Below are positions 50,892 through 63,628 of a DNA stretch of 64,000 bases, one piece after another. This DNA is from Chloroflexota bacterium (lineage in GTDB: Bacteria; Chloroflexota; UBA11872): positions 62,001-126,000 of the forward strand of contig JAJECS010000003.1 of assembly GCA_022821905.1 (NCBI GenBank), in the 5' to 3' direction. The first letter of the stretch is position 1, and every line of letters begins with the position of its first letter. A model generated the notes under the pieces. It did not search any database and was not told the DNA's origin. It saw only the letters and a program-made list of their open reading frames with translations. Both the position numbers and the translations under genes were made by a program.

Positions 50892-51324
50892 GCTCGCTCG
50901 TTCGGCGGCACCGGAATGACAGGCGTGTCATTCCCAACCAGAAATGTCATTCCGAACACCCCCTCCTGTCATTCCGAACGCAGTGAGGAATCTAAGGACT
51001 GTGGCACCAGCTCCGCGCCCCTGAGTTTCCTCGCCGCGCTGGACACACCGGAACGACGCCTGGGGCGCTCCAACGACGCCGGCCCGGTTCCCTCTCCCAC
51101 GGCGAGAGGGATAGGGTGAGGGGCTCCGGCGCGTTTCGGCAATCCCGTCCCCTCATCCCACCCTTCTCCCCAGAGGAGAAGGAGCCGGACGACCCGCCGG
51201 GTCAGCGATGCCGTTGCCGAAACTCTCCAGTCGCCGCCCACGCGAGTTGGCAACGGCGGTCCGGTTCCCTCTCCCACGGGGAAAGGGCCAGGGTGAGGGG
51301 CTCCGGCGCGGCTACCATGCCTCC
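50892..51324. repeat. Repeat-rich intergenic region before the restriction-modification gene
   Basis: A family-B copy lies at 50968-50992, with partial copies from 50926 and 50946. Two family-C copies of 50 bases lie at 51084-51133 and 51261-51310; by eye 46 of the 50 bases match, in direct orientation, 177 bases apart. A separate hairpin (ccttctcc with ggagaagg) lies between them near 51162-51182. No gene is supported; open frames across here are produced by the repeats. Confidence 0.75.
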
Positions 51325-54300
51325 ATGCCGCCGCTGACGACCGCGGTCGAGAACTACTTCGCCGACCTGCGGCGCATCCGCGCCTCCGGCGGCGCCACCG
51401 CCGAAACCTCCCGCTACACCCCGCTGGAGAACCTCCTCAACGCGGTCGGCGGCAGCCTCAGACCCAAGGTGTTCTGCATCGGACAACTGGCGAATTTGGG
51501 CGCCGGGCATCCCGACTTCGGCCTCTACGCCGCCAAACAGGTGCAGCGCGGCCAGCCGCGCGAGGGGCAGCTACCCGAGCACGGCGTGGTCGAAGTCAAA
51601 CCCGTCGACGACGACGCCTGGCTCACCGCCGACGGCCAGCAAGTCAGCCGCTACTGGGGCCGATATCGATTGGTCCTGGTCACCAACTACCGCGACTTCG
51701 TGCTCGTCGGCGAGGACGCGGCGGGACTTCCGGCCAAGCTCGAAACCTTCCGCCTGGCTGACTACGCGGAGGACTTCGACCGAAAGCTGGAGACGCCGCG
51801 AGCCTTCGCCAACCAGGTCGGCGCGGGTCTGGGCGAATACCTGCTGCGCGTTCTCAAGCACCGCGCCGTGCTGGCCGAGCCCAGGGACCTTGCCTGGCTG
51901 CTGGCCTCCTATGCCCGCGACGGCCTGGCGCGGGTCGAGGCCGCCGGCGACGCGCCGTCCCTGGCGGCCGTGCGCGGGGCGCTGGAGGAAGCCCTCGGCG
52001 TCAAGTTCGAGGGGGATCGCGGCGCGGCATTCTTTCGCTCCACGCTCGTGCAAACGCTCTTCTACGGCGTCTTTTCCGCCTGGGTGCTGTGGGCGCGGCG
52101 GGCTTCGCCGCCGTCGGGCGCGTTCGACTGGCGCACGGCCGTCTGGCACCTGCGCGCGCCGGTGCTCCGGGCGCTGTTCCAGCAGCTTTCCGATCCTGGC
52201 CGCCTGCAACCGCTCGGCCTGGTCGAGGTGCTGGATTGGACCAACGCCGCGCTCGACCGCGTGGACCAGGGCGCCTTCTTCGCCAGGTTCAACGAGGGCG
52301 AGGCGGTGCCCTATTTCTACGAGCCGTTCCTGCAGGAGTTCGACCCCGCACTGCGCAAGCAGTTGGGCGTCTGGTACACGCCGTCCGAGGTGGTGCGCTA
52401 CATGGTGGCGCGGGTGGACCGGGCGCTGCGGGACGACCTGGGCATCGCCGACGGGCTGGCGGCGGAGAACGTCTACGTGCTCGACCCCTGCTGCGGCACT
52501 GGCGCCTACCTGGCGGAAGTCCTGCGCCGCATCGCCGCCAACCTCCAGGACCGCGGCCTGGGCGCGCTCACGGGCGCCCACGTCAAGCGGGCCGCGCTCG
52601 ACCGTGTGTTCGGCTTCGAGATCATGCCCGCGCCGTTCGTCGTGGCCCACCTGCAAGTCGGTCTGACCATGCAGGACCTCGACGCGCCGCTGGCCGAGGA
52701 CGGCGACGAGCGCGCCGGCGTCTTTCTCACCAACGCGCTCACCGGCTGGGAGCCCACGGTGCAGAAGCCGCTGCCGTTTCCCGAGTTGGAGGAAGAACGC
52801 GACCACGCCGAACGGGTCAAGCAGGACACGCCGATCCTCGTGATCCTGGGCAATCCGCCCTACAACGGGTTCGCCGGCATGGCGGTCGACGAGGAGCGCG
52901 AGCTGTCCACGTCCTACCGCACCACCCGGCGCGTGCGACGGCCGGAAGGCCAGGGCCTCAACGACCTCTACGTACGCTTCTTCCGCATGGCCGAGCGCCG
53001 CATCGCCGAAAAGACCGGCCAGGGCGTGGTCTGCTTCATCTCCAACTACTCGTGGCTCGACAGCCTGTCGTGTCCGGGAATGCGCGAACGCTATCTGGAA
53101 GCGTTCGATGTGATCCGCATCGACAACCTCAATGGCGACAAGTACCGCACCGGCAAGGTCGCGCCCGACGGCTCGCCCGATCCCAGCATCTTCTCCACGC
53201 CCGACGATCCGGTCGGCATCCAGGTCGGAACCGCCGTCGCCACGCTGGTGCGCAAGCCCGACCACGCGCCCGCGGCGAGCGTCGAATTCCGCAATCTCTG
53301 GGGTCAGGCCAAGCTCGCCGATCTGACGGACACGGCAGACGCCGACCCGAATGCGCTCTACGACGCCGTCGAACCGATCTTGCCGCTGGGACTGCCCTTT
53401 GCGCCGGTGGCCGTCAGCCCGGACTGGTTCGACTGGCCGGCTCTGCCCGAGTTGTTCCCAACCTCATACCCCGGCGTCAAGACCAGCCGCGACGCGTTCC
53501 TGGTCGATACAGACCTCGACCGGCTCAAGGCGCGCGTCGCCGATTACTTCGATCCGGAGTTGAGCCACGACGAAATCGCGCGGCGCTATCCGGGTGTGAT
53601 GCAGAGCACGCGGCGCTTCAACGCCCCTGCGGTCCGCGACGCGCTGCTCCGACGCGGCGGGCCGACGGAAAGCGGCTTCGTCCGGTACGCATACCGACCG
53701 TGCGACACCCGCTGGCTCTATTGGGAAGCGGACACCAAGCTGTTGGATGAGAAGCGTGCCGAATACATGCCGCACGTCTTCGAGGGGAATCTGTGGTTGG
53801 TCACCCAGCAGAAACCGCGCCGGGAGTGGTCGCCGCCGCAAGTCATCTCGCACGTCGGCTGCCTTGACCTGATGGATCGGGGCGCTACTTGCGTTCCTGC
53901 CTGGCTCCGGGAAGACACCCTGGGAACCGACCCATCCGACACACGCCGTCCCAACCTGTCGCCTGCCGCCCGCCGCTACCTGGAACGCCTGGGCCTGGGT
54001 GTCAAGGACCTCTTCCACCACGTCCTCGCCGTACTCCACGATCCGGCCTACCGCGAGGCCAACGCCGGCGCCCTGCGCATGGAATGGCCCCGCATCCCGC
54101 TGCCCGGCTGGTCCGAATTGTCCGTCAGTCCGGCCGCCCCCTCCGTCATTCCGGTGAAAACCGGAATCCAGGGTCCACAGCGTCCCCTGCCCGAGGACTG
54201 GATACCGGCGTCCGCCGGTATGACGGAGGGAAGGGCCTCCGCCGGAAACCAGCCTTCGAGCCAAACAGCCAGCGGCCAAGCCGACGGCGCCGCGCCCGAC

Positions 54301-54828
54301 ATTGCTGAACAGGCCGCCCAAACCCTGGCCGCCTCCGCCGCCCGCGGGCGCGACCTGGCCGCCCTGCTGGACTCCGACGCGCCCGTCCCCGGCGTCACCA
54401 CCGGCCAACTCCGCCCCGAGATCGCCGCCATTGCCGTACCCACCACCACCCACGGCGGCAACATGACCGGCGACGACTTCGCCCTCACCGCCGGCTGGGG
54501 CCACTTCGGCAACAATCAGGCCGTCATGCCCGGCCAGGGCCGCCCCGTCGAACGCGCCTACACCCCAGCCGAACGCGAGGCGCTTGGCGCTGCCGTCGAC
54601 ACCCTCGGCGACACCACCTACGACATCTATCTAAACGACCGCGCCTACTGGCGCAACGTCCCCGCCGCAGTCTGGCGCTACAAGCTCGGCGGCTACCAGG
54701 TCCTCAAGAAGTGGCTCTCCTACCGCGAGCAAACCATCCTCGACCGCCCTCTCCGCCCCGAGGAAGTCCAACACTTCACCGACACCGCACGGCGGATAGC
54801 GGCGATTTTGCTGGTGACTGAGAAGTGA
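51325..54828 (+). CDS. Type ISP restriction-modification protein / large N6-adenine DNA methyltransferase
   Basis: A 1167-aa protein. LGVWYTPSEVVRYMVARVD and LDPCCGTGAYLAEVL (about residue 387) form the SAM site, and NPPY at 510-513 is the adenine-methyltransferase catalytic motif. The target-recognition region follows, with the YRPCDTRWLYWE block seen in type ISP enzymes. The N-terminal 300 residues are alpha-helical and I see no SNF2 helicase or clear nuclease motif, so cleavage is uncertain. ATG 51325 is taken over an extension that reads repeats. An in-frame palindromic repeat lies at about residues 940-968. The stop overlaps the pentapeptide gene. Confidence 0.83.
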   Translation: MPPLTTAVENYFADLRRIRASGGATAETSRYTPLENLLNAVGGSLRPKVFCIGQLANLGAGHPDFGLYAAKQVQRGQPREGQLPEHGVVEVKPVDDDAWLTADGQQVSRYWGRYRLVLVTNYRDFVLVGEDAAGLPAKLETFRLADYAEDFDRKLETPRAFANQVGAGLGEYLLRVLKHRAVLAEPRDLAWLLASYARDGLARVEAAGDAPSLAAVRGALEEALGVKFEGDRGAAFFRSTLVQTLFYGVFSAWVLWARRASPPSGAFDWRTAVWHLRAPVLRALFQQLSDPGRLQPLGLVEVLDWTNAALDRVDQGAFFARFNEGEAVPYFYEPFLQEFDPALRKQLGVWYTPSEVVRYMVARVDRALRDDLGIADGLAAENVYVLDPCCGTGAYLAEVLRRIAANLQDRGLGALTGAHVKRAALDRVFGFEIMPAPFVVAHLQVGLTMQDLDAPLAEDGDERAGVFLTNALTGWEPTVQKPLPFPELEEERDHAERVKQDTPILVILGNPPYNGFAGMAVDEERELSTSYRTTRRVRRPEGQGLNDLYVRFFRMAERRIAEKTGQGVVCFISNYSWLDSLSCPGMRERYLEAFDVIRIDNLNGDKYRTGKVAPDGSPDPSIFSTPDDPVGIQVGTAVATLVRKPDHAPAASVEFRNLWGQAKLADLTDTADADPNALYDAVEPILPLGLPFAPVAVSPDWFDWPALPELFPTSYPGVKTSRDAFLVDTDLDRLKARVADYFDPELSHDEIARRYPGVMQSTRRFNAPAVRDALLRRGGPTESGFVRYAYRPCDTRWLYWEADTKLLDEKRAEYMPHVFEGNLWLVTQQKPRREWSPPQVISHVGCLDLMDRGATCVPAWLREDTLGTDPSDTRRPNLSPAARRYLERLGLGVKDLFHHVLAVLHDPAYREANAGALRMEWPRIPLPGWSELSVSPAAPSVIPVKTGIQGPQRPLPEDWIPASAGMTEGRASAGNQPSSQTASGQADGAAPDIAEQAAQTLAASAARGRDLAALLDSDAPVPGVTTGQLRPEIAAIAVPTTTHGGNMTGDDFALTAGWGHFGNNQAVMPGQGRPVERAYTPAEREALGAAVDTLGDTTYDIYLNDRAYWRNVPAAVWRYKLGGYQVLKKWLSYREQTILDRPLRPEEVQHFTDTARRIAAILLVTEK
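54143..54226 (+). repeat. In-frame pair of inverted palindromic repeats inside the restriction-modification gene
   Basis: cgtcattccggtgaaaaccg at 54145 onward and, inverted, ctggataccggcgtccgccg at 54198 onward form an 84-base composite. They are variants of the family-A palindrome and are translated as SVIPVKTGIQ and DWIPASAGMTE without breaking the frame. The flanking protein sequence is Ala/Gly/Ser-rich and looks like a linker, which would tolerate the insertion. Confidence 0.85.
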
Positions 54829-56153
54829 GCAACATCGTTTGGCAAGGCCTCCGACGACACGCTCGCCGTATCGCCGGATGGGACGGAGCGCCCTGGATTG
54901 CTTCGATAGTCGTCGTATTGGCAGTCGGAAGCGTTCTTTCCTGGGTCTTTTGGGATTGGCTGCACGACGATCGGGAATCTGTTAGCTCGACCGTTCGCAA
55001 TCTGGGATTGGTGATTGGGGCCGTCATTGCGGCATTGCTCGCTGTCTGGCGAAGTCGCGTAGCCGAGCGCCAAGCTCACGCAGCCCGTCGCCAAGTCGAG
55101 ACGGCCGAGCGGGGTCTACTAAGTGAGCGCTTCCAGCGGGGCACCGAAATGCTCGGGAGCGACGTTCTCATGGTCCGATTGGGCGGCATCGACGCGTTGA
55201 AGCATCTAGCCGACGAGCATCCGCACCAGTACCACATTCAGATTATGCAGCTGCTATGTGCTTTTGTCCGTCACCCGACCGAGCATGAAGAAATTGAGGT
55301 CAGGAGGGATCTCCGCCAGGATATCCAATCTGCGCTGCATGCAATCAGTGACTGTCACAGAAATCAATCTGAAATTGAGTATAATAGAGATTATAGATTA
55401 GAGCTACAAAACTCAAACATATCCTACGGTCTTCTTGCAAATCTAGACCTGTCGCAGGCATATTTGATTGGGGCTGATCTATCGCACTCTTTCCTTACTA
55501 GAACCGACCTTTCTGGCGCGGATCTGAGCCATGCCAATCTGCGCTCGACAAACTTGGCAGATGCCACACTCATCGCCGCCAACATTTGGAGTGCTGATCT
55601 GACGGGCACTGATCTACGTGGAGCAAATCTATATCGAGCAAATCTGGTCGGGCTGAATCTGTCTCAATGCAACCTTAATAGCGCGACATTATGTCGCGCT
55701 TTACTCAGTAATGTGGATGTGTCATCAGCGGATATATCTGATTCAGATTGTTCTCGAATAAATGCTCAGTCGGCGATGTTCATCAATACAAATCTACGCA
55801 GGGCAAATCTGTCGTTTGCAGGACTCGATAGTGCGAACATGCGCGCCGTACGTCTCGATAGTTCAAATTTGTACTCAGCTGTGCTTTTCGGTGCGGATCT
55901 CTCAGGTGCTTCGTTGAGGCGAGCGAATGTTTGCAATGGGAATCTACGTGATGCAGACCTGTCGAATGCGGATCTCTCTGAGGCGCTATTCTCTGAGGCT
56001 GGTGAGCATCCAGCAACGGGCATTACGCAAACCCAGCTCGATGAAGCCCGAGCTGATCCGGCTAGCCCACCGCAACTCGACGGCGTGCTCGACGCCGACA
56101 CTGGAAAGCAACTGGTCTGGCGCGGCGAGCCGCCGAACGACACGCCCGCTTAG
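54825..56153 (+). CDS. Two-TM pentapeptide-repeat membrane protein
   Basis: A 442-aa protein starting at GTG 54825, which overlaps the restriction-modification stop (GTGA). Two N-terminal helices (about residues 24-46 and 60-74) are followed by a helical region, FQRGTEMLGSDVLMVRLGGIDALKHLA, which is common before pentapeptide arrays. From about residue 185 come tandem A(D/N)Lxx repeats (LIGADLSHS, SGADLSHANLRSTNL) forming a right-handed beta-helix. The middle is very AT-rich (19 of 60 G/C at 55381-55440) against GC-rich flanks, a sign of transfer. It may shield DNA or membrane, but function is unknown. Confidence 0.87.
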   Translation: MSNIVWQGLRRHARRIAGWDGAPWIASIVVVLAVGSVLSWVFWDWLHDDRESVSSTVRNLGLVIGAVIAALLAVWRSRVAERQAHAARRQVETAERGLLSERFQRGTEMLGSDVLMVRLGGIDALKHLADEHPHQYHIQIMQLLCAFVRHPTEHEEIEVRRDLRQDIQSALHAISDCHRNQSEIEYNRDYRLELQNSNISYGLLANLDLSQAYLIGADLSHSFLTRTDLSGADLSHANLRSTNLADATLIAANIWSADLTGTDLRGANLYRANLVGLNLSQCNLNSATLCRALLSNVDVSSADISDSDCSRINAQSAMFINTNLRRANLSFAGLDSANMRAVRLDSSNLYSAVLFGADLSGASLRRANVCNGNLRDADLSNADLSEALFSEAGEHPATGITQTQLDEARADPASPPQLDGVLDADTGKQLVWRGEPPNDTPA

Positions 56154-56504
56154 GCTGGGGCCGTCGCCTCGAAGCACGGCACCGTCCCCTTCGTCATTCC
56201 CGCGGAGGCGGGAATCTAGGGGCGCATAATCCCGACACGGCCGCGATCGAACGTCTGCGATTCCTCGCCTTCGGCTCGGAATGACGGGTTGGGGGCACGG
56301 CATGACAGGTGGCGCCGCCGGAGTGACGGCGGCGTGGCGCAATGGTCTCCCCGGTATCGGGTACGGGGCAGGCCCTCTGCCGAACTGACGAACGCGGATT
56401 GCGGCGATCCTGCTTCTGGGAGAATAGCGGTGGCCGGACGCAATCGACGACAGAGGATTCCAACCCGGGCAACAATGCGAGCCTGCTAACCAGGAGGCCA
56501 AACC
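56154..56504. repeat. Composite repeat upstream of hicBA
   Basis: About 56182-56336 carries a family-A palindrome (56192-56218), a spacer, a family-B copy (56259-56286) and a further tail. The same order and sequence, slightly diverged, recurs downstream of hicA at 56979-57153 in direct orientation. The remaining bases probably hold the hicBA promoter; ttgcgg at 56399 and gaatag at 56422, spaced 17, are a weak candidate. Confidence 0.75.
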
Positions 56505-56726
56505 ATGCGTCGACAGATGACCGCGATTATCGAGCGCGAAGGGGATTCCTACGTTGCGCTCTGCCCCGAGCTGGATATAGCAAGCCAGGGTGCGAGCGTT
56601 TCCGAGGCTCGCGCCAATCTCAAGGAAGCCCTCGACCTCTTTTTCGAGGCGGCTTCTGCCGACGAAATTCAGCGTCGGCTTCATGACGAAGTCTATGTGA
56701 CGCACGTTGAGGTAGCGGTTGGCTAG
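56505..56726 (+). CDS. hicB: HicB-family antitoxin
   Basis: A 73-aa protein with the HicB partial RNase H-like fold: TAIIEREGDSYVALCPELDIASQG followed by SVSEARANLKEALDLFFE. It lacks the extra C-terminal DNA-binding domain of longer HicB proteins. ATG 56505 has AGGAGG eight bases upstream. The order is antitoxin first and it overlaps hicA by eight bases. The pair is bracketed by direct composite repeats. Confidence 0.88.
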   Translation: MRRQMTAIIEREGDSYVALCPELDIASQGASVSEARANLKEALDLFFEAASADEIQRRLHDEVYVTHVEVAVG

Positions 56727-56937
56727 GCTTCGGGTGCTGTCGGGTCGGGAGGTCTGCGTGATCCTGGCACGGCATGGGTTCGGTGAAGTGCGACGCCGGG
56801 GCAGCCACATACTGATGCAAAGGGTCGAAGGCGGGGATACGACTACCGTTCCGGTGCCAGACCACCGGGAACTCCGGACCGGAACGTTGAGGTCGATCAT
56901 CCGACAATCGGGGCTGCCCAGGACGTTGTTCGAGTGA
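56719..56937 (+). CDS. hicA: HicA-family mRNA interferase toxin
   Basis: A 72-aa dsRBD-like toxin starting at TTG 56719 inside the end of hicB. LSGREVCVILARHGFGEVRRRGSHILM carries the catalytic His in GSH, followed by VPVPDHRELRTGTLRSIIRQSG, the usual C-terminal helix block. It would cleave mRNA when HicB is lost. Start at TTG and overlap mean its yield depends on hicB translation. Confidence 0.9.
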   Translation: MARLRVLSGREVCVILARHGFGEVRRRGSHILMQRVEGGDTTTVPVPDHRELRTGTLRSIIRQSGLPRTLFE

Positions 56938-57274
56938 GCAAGTAGCCCTTGAGCCTCGGCGTGCAGCGGCGGCGAACGCCGTCCCCTTCGTCATTCCCGC
57001 GGAGGCGGGAATCCAGGGGCTCATAGTCCCCGAACGGCCGCGATCGAACATCTGAGATTCCTCGCTGCGCTCGGAATGACGGAGTGGGGCGCACGGAATG
57101 ACTGGTGGCGGCGCGTGTGGGGTCGTGGTTGCGCCGGAGGTGACGGCGGGGTGGACTCCCGCCTTCGCGGGAGTGACGGGTTTTGAGCGTGCTGCGGCTC
57201 AGGTCGCTGAGGCCCGGATTCCGTAGGATTGAGGCCGGCATGCGGATAGCTTGCCGGTCCTGAAACCGGTGGTC
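56938..57274. repeat. Composite repeat downstream of hicBA
   Basis: About 56979-57153 repeats the composite found upstream of hicB: a family-A palindrome (56989-57016), the spacer with ggccgcgatcgaac, and a family-B copy (57056-57082). A further inverted family-A copy lies at 57152-57178. Apart from these, the stretch holds only the upstream region of the Lhr gene; no gene is supported. Confidence 0.78.
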
Positions 57275-61525
<4,251 letters not shown>

Positions 61526-61645
61526 CAATCCCGCGGCAGCGCTGCACAATCCACCCACTGAGCCGATGCGTACTGTTTCAGGGAGACGGCGTGCGCACCA
61601 GCTCAGCGTCGGCCGCGCGCCGCTGGCATACAGCGGAGATCGAGC

Positions 61646-62797
61646 ATGACGGATCGAATGCGTTGGCTGAGTCTGGCGGGCGCCCTCGCCGCCATTGCGG
61701 CGATCATCGCCGTAATCCTCGTCGTGGTGCAGCCGCCGCAGACAGTCAGCGTGTCGCCCGCGCCGGACGAACCGACCACGCCCGACGCCGCGCCGACCAC
61801 TCCGCAGGTCGCGGCCCCCGCGCCGGTGACGGCGCCGCCCACGCCCCAGGCCGCGGCAACGCCCGAGCCGACCGGGCCGCTGGCGCCCGAGTTCGTGCGC
61901 GTCACCCAGTGGCTCAACGGCCCGGCATTGAGCCTGGCCGACCTGCGCGGCCGGGTGGTGCTGATCGATGTGTGGACCTTCGGCTGCTACAACTGCCGCA
62001 ACACCCTGCCCTACCTCCGCGACTGGCACGCCAAGTACGCTTCCGAGGGTCTGCAGATCGTTGGCGTGCACACGCCCGAGTTTGAATTCGAGCAGGTCGA
62101 GGCCAACGTTCGCGAGGCCATGGTCCGGCTGAACGTGACCTGGCCGGTGGCGATGGACAACGACTGGGGCACCTGGCGCGCCTACAACAACCGCTATTGG
62201 CCGCGCAAGTACCTGGTGGACCAGCAGGGCCGGATCCGGTACGACGTGATCGGTGAAGGGTCGTACGCGGAGATGGAGCACCGCATCCGCGAGCTCCTCA
62301 CCGCGGGCGGGGCCTCGCTCGACCACATCCCGCTGGGCGGCGTGGACGAGGGCGCCGCGCCGGCGCAGACGGCGCTGTTTACCGGTGACTCGTGGGACGA
62401 GGGTCGGTTCCTGGCCGTCGAGGGCAGGGGTGAAGCGACGCGTCTCGGGCTGCGCGGCGGCTGGACGGTGCAGTCCGACCGCGTGCAGCCGGACCCGGAC
62501 GGAGGTTCGACCGCTTGGGACGCGACGGTCGTCGTCACGTCGGGCATGGCGAACCTGTCCGCGGCGGCGACCTCGGAAACGCCGGCGCTCCTGAAGGTGA
62601 CCCTGGACGGAGTGCCCATTCCGGAACCGCTGCGCGGCGCTCACGTCTTTGCCGCGGAGGACGGCGCGACCTATGTGTCGATCGGCGAGTTCGGCACCTA
62701 CGGGCTGCTGCGCAACGGCGACGTCGCACCGCGTGAGCTGCGACTGCACACCGCCGACGCCGGCCTGACGCTTTACACCTTTGTCTTCGGGGCATAG
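61646..62797 (+). CDS. Membrane-anchored TlpA/DipZ-like thioredoxin-fold protein
   Basis: A 383-aa extracytoplasmic thiol-disulfide protein. One N-terminal helix (about residues 7-28) and a Pro/Thr/Ala linker (30-78) precede a thioredoxin fold whose active site is WTFGCYNCRNTLPYL (Cys114, Cys117), like the DipZ-type CxxC. DVWTFGC and VHTPEFEFEQ are consistent with that. A beta-rich C-terminal region (about 240-383) resembles the DipZ C-terminal carbohydrate-binding-like domain. ATG 61646 has a weak GAG site. The CcdA gene eleven bases downstream would deliver its electrons. Confidence 0.9.
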   Translation: MTDRMRWLSLAGALAAIAAIIAVILVVVQPPQTVSVSPAPDEPTTPDAAPTTPQVAAPAPVTAPPTPQAAATPEPTGPLAPEFVRVTQWLNGPALSLADLRGRVVLIDVWTFGCYNCRNTLPYLRDWHAKYASEGLQIVGVHTPEFEFEQVEANVREAMVRLNVTWPVAMDNDWGTWRAYNNRYWPRKYLVDQQGRIRYDVIGEGSYAEMEHRIRELLTAGGASLDHIPLGGVDEGAAPAQTALFTGDSWDEGRFLAVEGRGEATRLGLRGGWTVQSDRVQPDPDGGSTAWDATVVVTSGMANLSAAATSETPALLKVTLDGVPIPEPLRGAHVFAAEDGATYVSIGEFGTYGLLRNGDVAPRELRLHTADAGLTLYTFVFGA

Positions 62798-62808
62798 CTC
62801 CTCCCGCC

Positions 62809-63525
62809 GTGGACCAATCGGTCAACCTGGCGGTGGCATTCGGGGCGGGAGTGGCTTCGTTCATCGCGCCGTGCACGCTCGCGCTGGTGCCGGCCTACGT
62901 GCTCTATCTGGGCGGCCTCACCTTGAGCGACGGCGACGCGGCGGGCGCGCGCGCGACCCGCGGCGCGACGTTACGAAGCGTCCTGGCCTTCACCCTTGGC
63001 TTCACTTCGGTTTTCGTGATTCTCGGGGCTTCGCTCGGAGCGCTCTCGCAGACGCTCGCCGACCATTCGGTGTGGCTGAACCGGGTGGGCGGCACGCTGA
63101 TCATCCTGCTGGGGCTGATGGCCCTGGGGCTGCTGCGGGTTCCGCTGGCGCAGCGCGGCTTCGCGTTTCGCCCGCACGTATCCGGCCAGCTGCATGTGGT
63201 GGGCGCGTTCTTGATCGGCGGCACGTTCGCGGTCAGCTGGGTTCCCTGCGTGGGACCGATCCTCGGGGCGATCCTGGTGCTGGCGGCCACCACGGCATCC
63301 GTGGGCGAAGGCGCGCTGCTGCTGCTGGCCTACTCGCTGGGGATGATGCTGCCGTTCGCCGCCGCCGGCGCATTTTCCGGGTGGACGCGGGCGCTGCTGC
63401 AGCGCCACGGCCACGCGCTCAACTACGCCACCCACGCCGGGGGCATTCTGCTTATCGCGCTGGGAATCGTGGTTTTCACCAATCTCATGCCCGTTATCGC
63501 CAGATATATTCCAATTGGCGTATGA
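62809..63525 (+). CDS. ccdA: CcdA-type cytochrome c biogenesis / thiol-disulfide transporter
   Basis: A 238-aa polytopic membrane protein (six or more helices) that carries reducing power across the membrane. Its redox Cys pair is APCTLALVPAYVLYLGG near residue 21 and SWVPCVGPILG near 145. GTG 62809 lies eleven bases after the TlpA-like gene. Together they form a thiol-reduction module for envelope proteins; whether the target is cytochrome c or another protein is not shown. No ccs genes are nearby. Confidence 0.92.
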   Translation: MDQSVNLAVAFGAGVASFIAPCTLALVPAYVLYLGGLTLSDGDAAGARATRGATLRSVLAFTLGFTSVFVILGASLGALSQTLADHSVWLNRVGGTLIILLGLMALGLLRVPLAQRGFAFRPHVSGQLHVVGAFLIGGTFAVSWVPCVGPILGAILVLAATTASVGEGALLLLAYSLGMMLPFAAAGAFSGWTRALLQRHGHALNYATHAGGILLIALGIVVFTNLMPVIARYIPIGV

Positions 63526-63628
63526 CGAGCACGGCGAACGGAATAGAATGGAGCAGGGTCACGGGTTGCGCCGAGGCGCGACGGGCGCCACTGGCGCAGG
63601 GCCTGGACCCTAGGACGGAGCGAGGAAC

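Noticed and set aside
51571-53265. 564-codon minus-strand frame over the restriction-modification gene
   Set aside because: High-GC antisense shadow without any recognised domain.
56182-57178. Dispersed palindromes considered as a CRISPR array or as insertion-sequence ends
   Set aside because: Copies are irregularly spaced, palindromic and separated by genes; no cas gene, transposase or target duplication is seen.
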